Counted from the stretch's first letter, positions 17,796 to 27,508 are shown. The stretch is 63,811 nt of DNA from Rhodanobacter sp. (GCA_030148505.1 JASBTI010000005.1:1-63811), one strand, 5' to 3'. Program-made: numbers and translations. Notes: a model not told the origin generated them from the letters alone.

Positions 17796-17800
17796 CCGCC

Positions 17801-18187
17801 GTGCGCATCAGCGATCTGGCAAAGGCCACCGGCTGCCATTTGGAAACCGTGCGCTACTACGAGCGCATCGGCTTGCTGCCGCCACCGGTGCGCTCGAAAG
17901 CGGGTTACCGTGACTACCGCGACAGCGATGTCGAGCGCCTGCGTTTCGTTGTGCGCAGCCGCGCACTCGGTTTCAGCCTCGAAGAAATCCGTAGTCTGCT
18001 CACGCTCGCCTCACGCACGGAACTGTCGTGCAAGCAGGTCGATGGCGTGGCACGAACGCATCTGGCACAGGTGGAAGCCAAGCAGCGCGAACTGGCGGCG
18101 CTGGCCACCGAGTTGCGAGGCATGATCGAAACCTGCCACCACGACACGCGCGCGACCTGCGCCATCTTGCAATCGCTGGCAGGATAG
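17801..18187 (+). CDS. MerR-family metal-responsive activator
   Basis: The 128-residue regulator starts at a GTG (MRISDLAKATGCHLETVRYY), the usual MerR helix-turn-helix. A dimerisation coiled coil (THLAQVEAKQRELAALATEL) follows. Metal-binding cysteines are placed as in ZntR/PbrR: one in SCKQVD before the coil, and a pair in the C-terminal loop CHHDTRATC. That pattern favours divalent Zn, Cd, Pb or Hg over copper. A longer in-frame extension upstream runs through the promoter and is rejected. The protein seems intact though its divergent target gene is dead. Confidence 0.88.
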   Translation: MRISDLAKATGCHLETVRYYERIGLLPPPVRSKAGYRDYRDSDVERLRFVVRSRALGFSLEEIRSLLTLASRTELSCKQVDGVARTHLAQVEAKQRELAALATELRGMIETCHHDTRATCAILQSLAG

Positions 18188-18192
18188 ATGCC

Positions 18193-18401
18193 CTACATCC
18201 CTCCATAGGTATCGTCAGGAGTCAGCGTCAGAAGTGGCCTTATCCATGCTGGATGGCCAGGGGCAAAGGCGCTGATGCTCTCCACCCAGGACTCAATGTC
18301 TGCGGCCAGCTCGGTGATGGTTTCATCGACGCTCGTTGTAAGTAGTTCGCCAACAGGCTGCTGAACAGCTCATCGGTTACCGAGCGCTTGCGTGAGCTCA
18401 T
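18193..18401 (-). pseudogene. Transposase fragments
   Basis: From 18401 the minus strand starts MSSRKRSVTDELFSSLLANY, resembling the N-terminus of an IS256-type transposase, and then loses the expected continuation. A second frame (TTSVDETITELAADIESWVE onward) runs to a stop at 18193 and looks protein-like, but I cannot assign it. Both are short remains of mobile elements, consistent with rearrangement here. The rest of 18402-18587 holds nothing I recognise. Confidence 0.4.
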
Positions 18402-18587
18402 GATGTTACCGGGCTAAAAGGCGGTTTCCTGCCTGTGGCCCGCTTAGAGAAAAATCTAGAACAACCTCAGATCGAGAAATCCTGCAATCGGGCCGAAGCA
18501 TACGTCGATTTGACCGGATCTTGATCGGCTATCGAGTAGTACAGAGATCAACCATGCCGCGAAGGCGGTTTCTGCAGGAGAGTCGTG

Positions 18588-18704
18588 ATGAACAGCGGAA
18601 TGAGTGGGATGGGCATGTGGGGCATGGGCCTTGGATGGATTCTGATCATCATCCTGGTGGTTCTGGCCATCGCCGCACTGTGGAAATATCTGCGTCGGAA
18701 ATAG
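18588..18704 (+). CDS. 38-residue Met/Gly-rich membrane protein
   Basis: This small ORF starts MNSGMSGMGMWGMGLGW, continues as one membrane helix (ILIIILVVLAIAALW) and ends KYLRRK. GGAG lies 7 bases before the ATG. Short Met/Gly-rich single-span proteins of this kind occur beside copper and other metal genes; the Met cluster would face the periplasm with an N-out topology. A strong terminator follows after about 95 bases. No function is known to me. Confidence 0.65.
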   Translation: MNSGMSGMGMWGMGLGWILIIILVVLAIAALWKYLRRK

Positions 18705-18799
18705 AAGACTTGCTGTCGGCTGCCGGACTCCTCCATGCCGGCACACCGCCAGGTCAGCTCGCAAGCGAGGCGAGTTGAACGAGCCGGGCCCAGCTCGGT

Positions 18800-18836
18800 A
18801 CTCGGTGACGCGAAGTGCATTGCGTCACCGAGTTTG
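18800..18836 (+). terminator. Strong hairpin terminator
   Basis: ACTCGGTGACGC and GCGTCACCGAGT pair perfectly (12 bp) around a 10-nt loop, followed by TTGCG. It ends the transcript of the 38-residue gene before the oxidoreductase gene at 18870. Confidence 0.7.
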
Positions 18837-18869
18837 CGACATCCATCATCGGCTCAGTGAGGAATTTTG

Positions 18870-19784
18870 ATGAGTGCACGCCCATTCGACTGTCTGATTG
18901 TCGGTGCCGGCCCAGCCGGACTTACGGCAGCGCTCTATTTAGCGCGCTTTCGCCGTAACGTGATGCTGGTCGACGCCGGCCAGAGCCGCGCAGAACTGAT
19001 TCCGACGACACATAATTATCCCGGCTTTCCGCAAGGCATAAGTGGCATCGACTTATTGCGACGTTTACGGGAGCAGATGTCCCCATACCCTGTTTTATCG
19101 CGCAAGGGCAGGGTTGAAGGGTTGTCCAGGGGGACGTGTTTCACGGCCCGCATCGGTTCGAACAGCGTCAGCGCAACAACTGTTTTGCTGGCGACTGGCG
19201 TAGTGGACTGCCAGCATAAACTTGCTGCTCCGGAGGATCTCCGCAACGGCACATTGGCGGGACAAATTCGCTGATGTCCCATCCGTGAAGGCTACGAGGT
19301 ACTGGATCGGAATGTGGGATTAATAGGAACCACGGCTTCCGGGCCCGGGCATGCGCTGTTCCTGCGGACTTATACTTCCCGCGTGACATTGATGTTGGCG
19401 GCGGACGAGGCTCCCCTGCCAACGGCGAACCTGGCATGCCTGCAAGCCGCTGATATCAAAATCCTGGAACAGGCACCGGTACGAATTGAACTGACCCAAT
19501 CGCACAAAGTGACCGTTCACTTCGCCGGGAATGTGCGCACTACGTTCGACACCATCTACCCGATGCTGGGCAGCCTGCCTCAATCGCGACTGGCTACGGA
19601 TATGGGGGCCCGCTGCGATGAGTGGGGTGAGTTGATTGTCGATGAGCATCAACAAACCAGCGTGCCCGGAATGTATGCGGCGGGCGATCTGGTCAGGGCG
19701 CTCAATCAGATGTCGGTGGGTATGGCCCATGCCGCTGTCGCGGCCACCGCGATCCATAATCGGCTCGAACACAACCGGCGTTGA
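18870..19784 (+). pseudogene. Thioredoxin-reductase-like flavoprotein with one nonsense codon
   Basis: The frame would give about 305 residues of a TrxB-like NAD(P)H/FAD oxidoreductase: FAD site CLIVGAGPAGLTAALYLARF, the segment VVDCQHKLAAPEDLRNGTL, and the C-terminal FAD motif VPGMYAAGDL. One in-frame TGA at 19272-19274 interrupts it just before CPIR, at a position where relatives have Trp or Tyr, so TGG to TGA is the simple explanation. The redox CxxC is also changed to CPIR, so even read-through would give no disulfide-reducing centre. The frame is otherwise continuous, suggesting recent decay. GAGGAA precedes the start. Confidence 0.75.
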
Positions 19785-20221
19785 GCCGATGTTGCGAGGA
19801 CGTAGATTCCAGGCACTCACGTGATATCGGAGCGGTAGCTGGCATTTACTTGCTGTCGACACTCTGTACGTGAGTGAGTCGTCTTTTATTAGCGAACATG
19901 AATATTATGATTGAGAGCGACTCCAGGAGTGCTCGGCAACCAGAATCATCTCTCATAGGCTCCGTGCTTACGTTGAAGGAAGCATGATTTTTTGACACTT
20001 TCCGACGAGGCTTCTGCGGCGCATTGTCGCGATAATAAAGAAAATCCGTAATTTTTTGACGAAGGTCAAATCGTCACTAAAAGCATCGCGTATCTTCGAA
20101 CCAGTGAAGATGCCTTGGGTCTGCGAGTAGGGGACGCATCCAAGGGGCCCTCATCCGGGGAAAGGTGGCGGCTACTTCACGAACCGAGGGGGCATCAATG
20201 GTTCAAAAATGGAGTACGCCC
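19785..20221. other. Intergenic leader of the porin gene, with FNR-like box
   Basis: No gene is recognised in this 437-base stretch. It is AT-richer than its neighbours. At 20056-20069, TTGAC-GAAG-GTCAA is a perfect 5-4-5 palindrome close to the FNR/Anr/Dnr consensus TTGAT-N4-ATCAA. It lies about 165 bases before the chosen porin start, and a related half-site (TTTTTTGACA) occurs near 19990. In-frame codons at 20165 and 20198 could extend the porin but would precede its signal peptide. Confidence 0.45.
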
Positions 20222-21598
20222 ATGAAAACTGGAATAAATAGACGAGTATCCCTGACCCGGGCGATCGCTCTGTCGCTGGCAGTCGCAGTGAGCACGCCAG
20301 TATTCGCTGCTGGCAGGAAGGAGGCACCCGACTTGAAGGCGATGCAGCATCAGGTCGAGCAACTCAAAAAGCAATTGATGGTGATGGAGCAAAAGGTCGA
20401 TGCCGCAGTAACAGAAGCTGCTGCGGCAAATCAGCAAGTCAAAGCGGTGAAGGATAACGTGGCACGTGCCAACAATAATGCATCCATAGCCAATGCCAAT
20501 GCGCTAAACGCAATGGTGGCACCGGAAAATCCGGATATAAAATTCCGCTTTGCGGGTTCGGTAGCGGCGGACTACGGTCTGTCAAGCCGCGCATCTCAGG
20601 GAATGGCGATGGGGCCAGGTGGTTCCAACCCGAAGAGCACCTTCACCGGCGGTTCATTCATGCCGATATTCCTACTTAAATACAAGGACTTGCTTGAAGT
20701 CGAGGCGCACATGGAGGTGATGAATATGGGCGCGGAAACTTCCACGTCGCTGGAATATGCACAACTCGATTTATTCCTGAACGACTGGGTTACGCTGGTT
20801 ACGGGAAAGTTCCTGAGTCCGATCGGCCAGTTTCAACAGGCATTACATCCAGCCTGGATCAACAAGTTGCCAGATCGACCGGCAGGGTTTGTGGAAGGTG
20901 GCGGAGGCGAGCCATTGAGCGAGGTAGGCATGCAGGTACGGGGGGCTTTTCCGATTGGAAACATGACGGCCGACTATGCGGTGTATGTCGGTAATGGTCC
21001 ACAGATGCAGCCCGACGGACTTTCACTATCGGGCTATTCCCAAGACAACAACAATAACAAGTCATTTGGTGGTCGTTTCGGACTCCGGCCGATCCCTCAC
21101 CTGGATGTGGGTATTTCAGCGATGCATTCCGAGGTTGCAAGCAATGCCGTGACCATGGCGTCGAACATGGCAGGATCCAGTGCTTCGCACAATTTGTACG
21201 ATGTCGATTTTTCATACACCCCGCCCAATGTGGACATCCGCGGCGAGTACATTCACGCACGTCTTGCTCCGATATTGTTTGACGATCAAACAGGTGCGGC
21301 GCCGGCTCTGGTACCTTCCGCGGCATGGAAGATGTGGTATCTGCAAGCTGCCTATCGCCTTGCCGGGATAAGCAGCGATCCGGCTCTAGGAAAACTGGAG
21401 ATTGTATCCAGAATAAGCCAGAGCAAGGTTTCAGGTGGGATTATGGATTGGCGCATGTTCAACGAGAAGCGCGCGACAGTCGGACTTGATTATTGGTGGA
21501 GTCCAACCCTTGTCGGCAAGATTGCATTCGAGCATAAAATCTTCCAATACCAACCGAGTGACAATCTGCTGAGATTGCGGATGGCGTTCGGATTCTGA
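20222..21598 (+). CDS. Outer-membrane porin with N-terminal coiled coil
   Basis: The 458-residue protein begins MKTGINRRVSLTRAIALSLA, a signal peptide ending VFA. A heptad-rich segment (MQHQVEQLKKQLMVMEQKV) predicts a trimeric coiled coil. The rest alternates aromatic and small residues as beta-barrel strands, ending with Phe (LRLRMAFGF), the outer-membrane assembly signal. The layout recalls DcaP/OprO-like trimeric porins; the substrate is unknown. It lies 15 bases before a cytochrome c gene. GC is lower than in the metal genes, which suggests a separate origin. Confidence 0.75.
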   Translation: MKTGINRRVSLTRAIALSLAVAVSTPVFAAGRKEAPDLKAMQHQVEQLKKQLMVMEQKVDAAVTEAAAANQQVKAVKDNVARANNNASIANANALNAMVAPENPDIKFRFAGSVAADYGLSSRASQGMAMGPGGSNPKSTFTGGSFMPIFLLKYKDLLEVEAHMEVMNMGAETSTSLEYAQLDLFLNDWVTLVTGKFLSPIGQFQQALHPAWINKLPDRPAGFVEGGGGEPLSEVGMQVRGAFPIGNMTADYAVYVGNGPQMQPDGLSLSGYSQDNNNNKSFGGRFGLRPIPHLDVGISAMHSEVASNAVTMASNMAGSSASHNLYDVDFSYTPPNVDIRGEYIHARLAPILFDDQTGAAPALVPSAAWKMWYLQAAYRLAGISSDPALGKLEIVSRISQSKVSGGIMDWRMFNEKRATVGLDYWWSPTLVGKIAFEHKIFQYQPSDNLLRLRMAFGF

Positions 21599-21613
21599 CC
21601 AGAGGCTGATCAA

Positions 21614-22054
21614 ATGAATATAATCTATCGTTCTTGCATTGGCGGGCACGGTTTCATCGCGGGTTTGGCGGCTTTCCTGCTGCTGGCGACTTCAAGCCTG
21701 ACCGTTGCCGCCGGCACACCTGCTTCGGCGGGCAAGGCGTCATCTGCCAGCAGCTCCGCACAAGATGCCGCTCAGTTCGCTCGCGGTGCCAAGGAGTGGC
21801 AACTCGTCTGCGGTTCTTGCCACAATTTGCGCAGTCCTTCTGAACTCAGCAACGCGGAATGGGACGTTGCGATGGGCCAGATGCGGGTAAGGGCCGGGCT
21901 TACGGGAGCCCAGGCGCGAGACATTCTCGCGTTCCTGAAGGCCAGCAACAGCAAAGCTCCGTTGCTTGCACCCCTGTCGTCGGTCGGAGCTGCCGCTGCG
22001 GCGGATGAAACACCCAAAGCCACTGCGTCCGGGGCTTCCTCAAATCGGGATTGA
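21614..22054 (+). CDS. Periplasmic monohaem c-type cytochrome
   Basis: The 146-residue protein has a signal peptide (FIAGLAAFLLLATSSLTVAA), a Ser/Ala-rich linker and one haem motif, CGSCH. An axial Met candidate lies in MGQMRVRAGL. The C-terminal tail is Ala/Pro-rich and disordered. It follows the porin in the same direction with a 15-base gap, so the two are probably co-transcribed and may act together in electron transfer or metal redox. Transposon-associated DNA begins shortly after its stop. Confidence 0.82.
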   Translation: MNIIYRSCIGGHGFIAGLAAFLLLATSSLTVAAGTPASAGKASSASSSAQDAAQFARGAKEWQLVCGSCHNLRSPSELSNAEWDVAMGQMRVRAGLTGAQARDILAFLKASNSKAPLLAPLSSVGAAAAADETPKATASGASSNRD

Positions 22055-22112
22055 GCCGAGATACGTGTAATTTTGATAACTAGGATCGAAATTCCACCGT
22101 CGAGGCAACGAG

Positions 22113-22634
22113 TTAGCTGTTTTTCTTGGCCGCGCGAACCCGTAGGTCGGCGTGCGTCACCCGAGGCAATGCGATGAAGTCCCGTTCTGGCATGACCTCA
22201 TAGTCCTCTTGGAACGGCAGGTATAGCTCGACGATCCACTCCCCTTCCTCCTGCCGCCCTGCGAAGGGATGGAGGATTTCCCCGTCCGGCCGACACCGGT
22301 CGAAGCGCAACACGCCCGAGTGTGGATAAAGCTGGGCGTGCCGCGCCTCCAGCATGCGCGTCACGACCTCTGAGGGATAACCCGGGTGTGCCATCGTCTG
22401 GTGCTCTTTCAAAGAGGCTGACACTGCATCGACATTTGTCCGGTGGCAGCGCGCCATCTCGTGCTCATCGAACACGACTTCCCTGGCGATGTACGGCGGC
22501 CCCTGGTACCAGTTGGGGTCCTTCCGATCGAGCTGGATGGCCAAGATGGTCCGGGTGCCCACATCGGTGCACCGCCACCGGAACCCGGCGCTTGCCACGA
22601 ATTCCAGACCAATATGAAAATCCGAGAGCTCCAC
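22113..22634 (-). CDS. Hypothetical protein beside tnpA
   Basis: The 173-residue protein starts at a GTG preceded by a perfect AGGAGG at 5 bases, preferred over the ATG 15 bases earlier. It is soluble, acidic and Trp/Tyr-rich, with DFHIGLEFVASAGFRWRCTD near the start and a basic end (RVRAAKKNS). I recognise no catalytic motif. The fold looks all-beta from the alternating pattern (VGTRTILAIQLDRKD). It lies 128 bases beyond the TnpA stop, between TnpA and the cytochrome, so it may be a transposon passenger. Confidence 0.6.
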   Translation of the reverse strand: MELSDFHIGLEFVASAGFRWRCTDVGTRTILAIQLDRKDPNWYQGPPYIAREVVFDEHEMARCHRTNVDAVSASLKEHQTMAHPGYPSEVVTRMLEARHAQLYPHSGVLRFDRCRPDGEILHPFAGRQEEGEWIVELYLPFQEDYEVMPERDFIALPRVTHADLRVRAAKKNS

Positions 22635-22761
22635 GGTACCTCCTGCCATGCCACTGCCACGTCGCTTGAAGCATAGCGAGCACGGGTCTCGTGGGTTGAA
22701 CGCCCCCTGGCCGAGATGGGCTGCGCGGAATCACCACCCTCGTGCCCATCGCCTGCGACAC

Positions 22762-25722
22762 TCAAGCAGCCAGGGCCAGTTCGGCTTCGTAGGGCTCGGG
22801 CACGGCCTCGGCATCGATCAGGTAGTCTCCAAAGCGTTTGATATGGCTCGTCATGTAAGGGCTGAGCGCGGCCACATCTTCGGCAGTGATCTTCCAGCCT
22901 TCCCGCATGAGCGAACGGATGATGCGGGTTTGCTCCACGACGTTATGGAAGATCACGGCGTTGGCCACCAGGTCGTTGTACTTGACCGCCTTCTCCTGCT
23001 CCACCGGATCGTTGTCGGCGATGATGCCCTCCCCACCAAAGAAGAAGTATTTCGAGAATCCGTTATAGGCCTCGACCTTGTTGGTGGAGGCGGTGATCTG
23101 TTCGCGCAGGTCTTGGTCGGAAATGTACTGCAGCAGGAAGAGCGTGCGCACGGCCGAGCCCAAGGCGCGAAAAGCGTGGTAAAGCCGGTTCTTGCGGCTG
23201 TTGTTGCCCAAGCGCCGCAGCAAGGTCGAAGCGGCCACCTTGCCGGCTTTGATCGACAATACGACGCGCATCAGGTCTTTCCAATGCGTCTCGATCAGGT
23301 CCCAATCGACGCTGTCGCGGAACAGCGCATCGATGTGCTCGTAGGAGGCATCCGTATCGGGCCGGAAGAACCGGTAATCCTGCCAATTTCGGATGCGCGG
23401 CATCAGCTGGATGCCCAGCAAGTATGAGAGCCCGAAGACGGGAAGCGACTGCCCTTGGGTGTCGGCGTGCACGATATCCGGCTGGATGTCGGACGTGTTC
23501 TTGAGCAGGCCATCGATGATGTACACCGCTTCCCAGACCCCGCATGGGATGAAGTGGCTGAACAGCGCGACGTAGGTGTCGGAGACATGATGGTACGCAA
23601 TGCCGCCGTAACCACCGTACCGGATGTGGTATGAGGCCAGGCTGTTCTGAATGTACATCTCGTACTTGGTGCCATCTGCCGCGGCACGCTTGCTGTCGCC
23701 CCAGTGCTTGGGCAATTGAAGGCCAGCGTAGCTATTGATGATGTCGCGGCATGCGGCGGCCAGTTTGTTCGCGTCGATGTGGCGACGATTGACGAACGAC
23801 AGCATGTGCGCCGTGACAGCCCCACGGAAATGACGTGCCGCCTGATTGGGGCCCAGGTTGCATCCGTAGGTAAAAGCCGTCAGCACATAACGCTCGCGTG
23901 CCTGATCAATCTTCGGGTCCGACCCGGATAGCGGGCCGAAATGACGATGCCAGTTGGTCCAGTGCCCCACGTCACATAGCACATCGATGACGCTTCGCTC
24001 ACGCAGGCGCTCATGAATGGCCGTTTCGAGGGCTTTGGCCTGGCTACTCATCTCTTTGGCCTTGCTGCGCTTGAGAACCGGCATGCCCTGGTCATCGATC
24101 ACGACCTGGCCGTTGTCGACGTACTCCTGGTCTGTTTGCTCGGCGACCTGCATCAGGCGCGACTGCAGTGTGTTGACGAACGTGATCGGGTCAGCCGGCA
24201 GGCCAAACTCTGCGCAATAGGCGGCCACTTGGGGCTCGCACTCCTCCCAGCTCAATAGCTGCTCGCCTTGGTCGGCGTACTCCTCCGATCCCGGTACGGC
24301 CGCATCACCGGACTTGAGTTCGTTCGCCAACGCGGAAAACACGCACACCTCGAAATGCCGACGGTGAATGCGCTCCTCGCCATCCTCGGTGCGCTGCGTC
24401 AGGGTCTTTCGCCACAAGTGTGTTGTGAAGGACAGATCCATGGGCCCGTCCAGCCAATCACCGCGCTGCCGTTCCTGCGCAAGGATCAACTCCAGGGCAT
24501 CGATCAACGAACGATCTTCCGTCGTGCTTTTCAGATTGAGGATGCGCACCATGCGCAGCAGCGTGGGTCGGTGGCTCTTGTAGTACGGCCAGAGCAACGG
24601 CAAGTAATTGTCACCGCTGTGGGCTGCGATCGCGTTGCAGTCCTCCTGCAGCGTATCGATGCTGCCGCGCTGCCCGACCAGGCGCCGAATCTCACGACCG
24701 GCGGCTGTGTCGCTGCGTTGTTCGGCGAGTACGCGAATCACATCGGACATCGTTGCCACCAGCACCTCGGCCTTCTCCCGGTACTGGCTGCGCAGGCGAT
24801 CGAGATGTTCCTTGCCGTGTACATGGATCTTGCTCATGCGCTTGATGAACATCGCCGCCAGATCGTCGCGCACCTGTACCCGTGCCCGGTGGATCAGGCA
24901 AAGCAGGACAGCATGTCGCTTGGCGGGGCGGAAATCTTTGAGTTCGGCGGCATCGAGTGCACGCGCCTCTGCCGCGAAATGCTTGCGCTTGAGTTCGGGT
25001 ATCCCAACCAACGGCGCGTCCGTGTTCACAAGCGCGTCAAGCCGCTCCATGTGGTCGATCAGTTCCTGGAAGTGCCTCAAGGATGAGCGCTTGGGGAGGC
25101 GTTTGACCTCGTGCAGCGGGCTTTTGCCGGCTTTCCCAGCGGCTTGTAGCAATCCATCCAGGCGTGCCTTCTCGTCCGCCGTCAGGCGCTGAGCAATGGT
25201 TGCGAAGAGCTGGCCGTTGACCAGCGCACGGACACGTCGCGCCAGCCGATCAAGTGTACTGAAGGCTGGCAGACCGATGCGGTCGGTGACCAACTGCTCG
25301 ATGCCCACATTAATCAGATCCGGCGGGTGATCCATGATGGCCGCGGCATCTCGCATGGCTCGGGCCGCCACATCGAGACCGCCTTCCTCGAACGGCCGGA
25401 AATCCAGGTGCTTCCGGATCAATGCGTGATAGCGATACAGCGTGACCGCGCTAGGCTGGGCAGGCTTCACCTGGATCCGAAACTTCAGGGACGCCCTGAT
25501 ATGTCTCAGTACGGCTGCGGGCACCTCATCCAGTGCCGGGAAATAGCGCAATCGCTGAAAGCTCTTCAGCAGGATGGCCAGGGTTAATCGACTGGACGGC
25601 TGTCGTGCATGCTTGACGATGAAGGCCGTCTCGGACTCGTCGACGGTGTACAGCGCGACGAGTTCGCGAACCACAGGATTACGTTTGAATTGCGGGTATG
25701 CAGTCCGATCAATCGAAGCCAT
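22762..25722 (-). CDS. tnpA: Tn3-family transposase TnpA
   Basis: From MASIDRTAYPQFKRNPV the protein has 986 residues, normal for the family. The first 600 residues form the DNA-binding DUF4158-type region. The catalytic domain carries the DDE triad: D683 in ADGTKYEM, D754 in VHADTQGQ and E884 in NKVEAYNGFSKYFFF. Other signatures are RYGGYGGIAYHHVSDTYVAL and MPRIRNWQDYRFF. It performs replicative transposition, making cointegrates that TnpS/TnpT would resolve. No frameshift is visible, so it should be active. Confidence 0.93.
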   Translation of the reverse strand: MASIDRTAYPQFKRNPVVRELVALYTVDESETAFIVKHARQPSSRLTLAILLKSFQRLRYFPALDEVPAAVLRHIRASLKFRIQVKPAQPSAVTLYRYHALIRKHLDFRPFEEGGLDVAARAMRDAAAIMDHPPDLINVGIEQLVTDRIGLPAFSTLDRLARRVRALVNGQLFATIAQRLTADEKARLDGLLQAAGKAGKSPLHEVKRLPKRSSLRHFQELIDHMERLDALVNTDAPLVGIPELKRKHFAAEARALDAAELKDFRPAKRHAVLLCLIHRARVQVRDDLAAMFIKRMSKIHVHGKEHLDRLRSQYREKAEVLVATMSDVIRVLAEQRSDTAAGREIRRLVGQRGSIDTLQEDCNAIAAHSGDNYLPLLWPYYKSHRPTLLRMVRILNLKSTTEDRSLIDALELILAQERQRGDWLDGPMDLSFTTHLWRKTLTQRTEDGEERIHRRHFEVCVFSALANELKSGDAAVPGSEEYADQGEQLLSWEECEPQVAAYCAEFGLPADPITFVNTLQSRLMQVAEQTDQEYVDNGQVVIDDQGMPVLKRSKAKEMSSQAKALETAIHERLRERSVIDVLCDVGHWTNWHRHFGPLSGSDPKIDQARERYVLTAFTYGCNLGPNQAARHFRGAVTAHMLSFVNRRHIDANKLAAACRDIINSYAGLQLPKHWGDSKRAAADGTKYEMYIQNSLASYHIRYGGYGGIAYHHVSDTYVALFSHFIPCGVWEAVYIIDGLLKNTSDIQPDIVHADTQGQSLPVFGLSYLLGIQLMPRIRNWQDYRFFRPDTDASYEHIDALFRDSVDWDLIETHWKDLMRVVLSIKAGKVAASTLLRRLGNNSRKNRLYHAFRALGSAVRTLFLLQYISDQDLREQITASTNKVEAYNGFSKYFFFGGEGIIADNDPVEQEKAVKYNDLVANAVIFHNVVEQTRIIRSLMREGWKITAEDVAALSPYMTSHIKRFGDYLIDAEAVPEPYEAELALAA

Positions 25723-25873
25723 GCCATGCCTCGGTACCGATGGAAAGGGGGCCACGCGCGGCAACAGCCCGCAGCCAGCGGCGACTCGCTGTTCGCGGGC
25801 TGAGCGCTCGTTCCGTCACGCTATAAAGGCCCGATCATAGACCAGGCCCATGTGGAGCCGCGGCATGGCCTGC

Positions 25874-27508
25874 TCAGGGCCGCAGCGGTGTGATCGCCGT
25901 CACCGTGCTGGCCATGCCGGCCGGGTGCAGGGTGAAGCGCACCGACTCGCCGACCTTCACCTTCTGCAGGAGGGGCGGCGGATCGGCCTTGAAGGTCATG
26001 ATCATCGCCGGCCAGCCGATGGCGGTGATGGCCTGGTGCTGGAGGGTGATCGTGCCCTTGGCGGTGTCGATGGCCTTGACGATCCCCACGCCCTGCGCCA
26101 GGGTGGGTTTGGCCGGTTGCATCCCGGCCATGCCGGGCATGTTCGGATCCATCTGCTGGGCGAAGGCTGCGGACTTGCGCAGTCGGTGCCGCATGCGCAG
26201 GCGGAATGCGGCTGGCAGGATGAGCATGGACAACAGAGGTGCGGTCACCATGCCGCCGATCATGGGGGCGGCGATGCGTTGCATGACTTCAGAGCCGGCG
26301 CCATGGCCCAGCAGGATCGGAAACAGACCGGCCAGGATTACGGCCACCGTCATCGCCTTGGGTCGTACGCGCTGAACCGCGCCTTCGCGGATGGCCGCGT
26401 CCAGCGCCTCGATACCCGCCTGCGGGTTGGCCGCGAGTTGCCGATCCCAGGCATGACGAAGGTAAAGCAGCATCACCACGCCAAACTCCGCGGCGACGCC
26501 GGCCAGGGCGATGAAGCCGATGACCGTCGCCACCGATACGGCTTGGCCCAGCAGCCAGACCAGCCATAGACCGCCGACCAGCGCCAGCGGCACACTCGCC
26601 ATGATCAGGGCCGCCTCGACCGCGCGCCGGAATACGGCGTAGATCAGCACGAAGACGATGAGCAAGGCCACAGGCACCACCAGCCGGAGCCGCTGGGCGG
26701 CGCGGGCCAGGTACTGGAACTGGCCCGACCAGTCCAGCGTGACGCCGGCGGGCAGCGTGACCTGTTGCGTCACCGCGCGCTGGAGCCGGGCGACCACGCC
26801 ACCGAGGTTGCTGCTATCGGTATCGACGTAGACGTAGGTGGCCAGCTGGCCGTCTTCGCTCTTCAGCATCGACGGTCCCGCCGCGACCGTGATGTCGGCA
26901 ATCTGGCCCAGCGTGAGCTGGGCGCCGTTGGCCGCCACGATCGGCAGTTGCCGCAACGCCTGCACCGAGTCGCGGTCCACGCGCGGGTAGCGCACCACGA
27001 TCGGAAAGCGCTCGCGCCCCTCGATGCTCTGGCCGATGGGATCGCCACCGACCACGGTGGCGATCAACTGCTGCACCTGATCCTGCGTCAGTCCGTAACG
27101 CGCCGCCGCGTCCCGATGGATGTGCACGTCGACGTAGCGGCCACTGGCCGGGCGCTCGGCGATCGCCGAGCGCACACCGGGCACGGTGCGTGCGACGGCC
27201 TCGATGCGATCGGCCACCGATTGCAGTGCCGCCAGATCGGTGCCCAGCACCTTGATGCCGATGGGACTCTTGATGCCGGTGGAGAGCATGTCGATGCGGT
27301 TGCGGATCGGCGGCACGAACAGGTTCGTCAGGCCCGGCACCTGCACGGCGCGGTTCAGCGCCGCCTTGATCTTGTCCATCGTCATGCCGGGACGCCACTG
27401 GTCCTTCGGCTTGAAGGTGATCGTGGTCTCGAACATCTCCAGCGGCGCCGGGTCGGTGGCATGGCCATGGGCACCGCAGACGAGCGGCTTTGCCCCACCT
27501 ACGCCCAA
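25874..27508 (-). pseudogene. cusA: Truncated CusA pump fused to a CusF-like copper chaperone domain
   Basis: The frame encodes about the last 450 residues of a CusA-type HME-RND pump, starting at [20 protein letters not shown], through the C-terminal helix bundle. A fused CusF domain follows: [18 protein letters not shown] keeps the His, Trp and two Met that bind Cu(I)/Ag(I). The N-terminal half of the pump, including the proton-relay helix, is missing. Near 27490 the frame shifts, because GKAAR belonging to the same family lies in another frame. Upstream (27509-27665) only a short hydrophobic reading frame remains. The cargo is dead as a pump, though the chaperone part could still be made. 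Confidence 0.75.

Noticed and set aside
17543..17800. Longer MerR start
   Set aside because: The extension would translate through the MerR promoter and the decayed CDF gene.
19272..19274. TGA in the thioredoxin-reductase-like gene as a selenocysteine codon
   Set aside because: The codon falls at the Trp/Tyr next to the redox centre, not at a Cys, and no SECIS-like hairpin is seen directly after it. A nonsense mutation is simpler.
22055..22762. Tn3-type terminal inverted repeat next to the first tnpA
   Set aside because: No block here matched the region after tnpT in inverted orientation by eye, so the transposon ends are left open.
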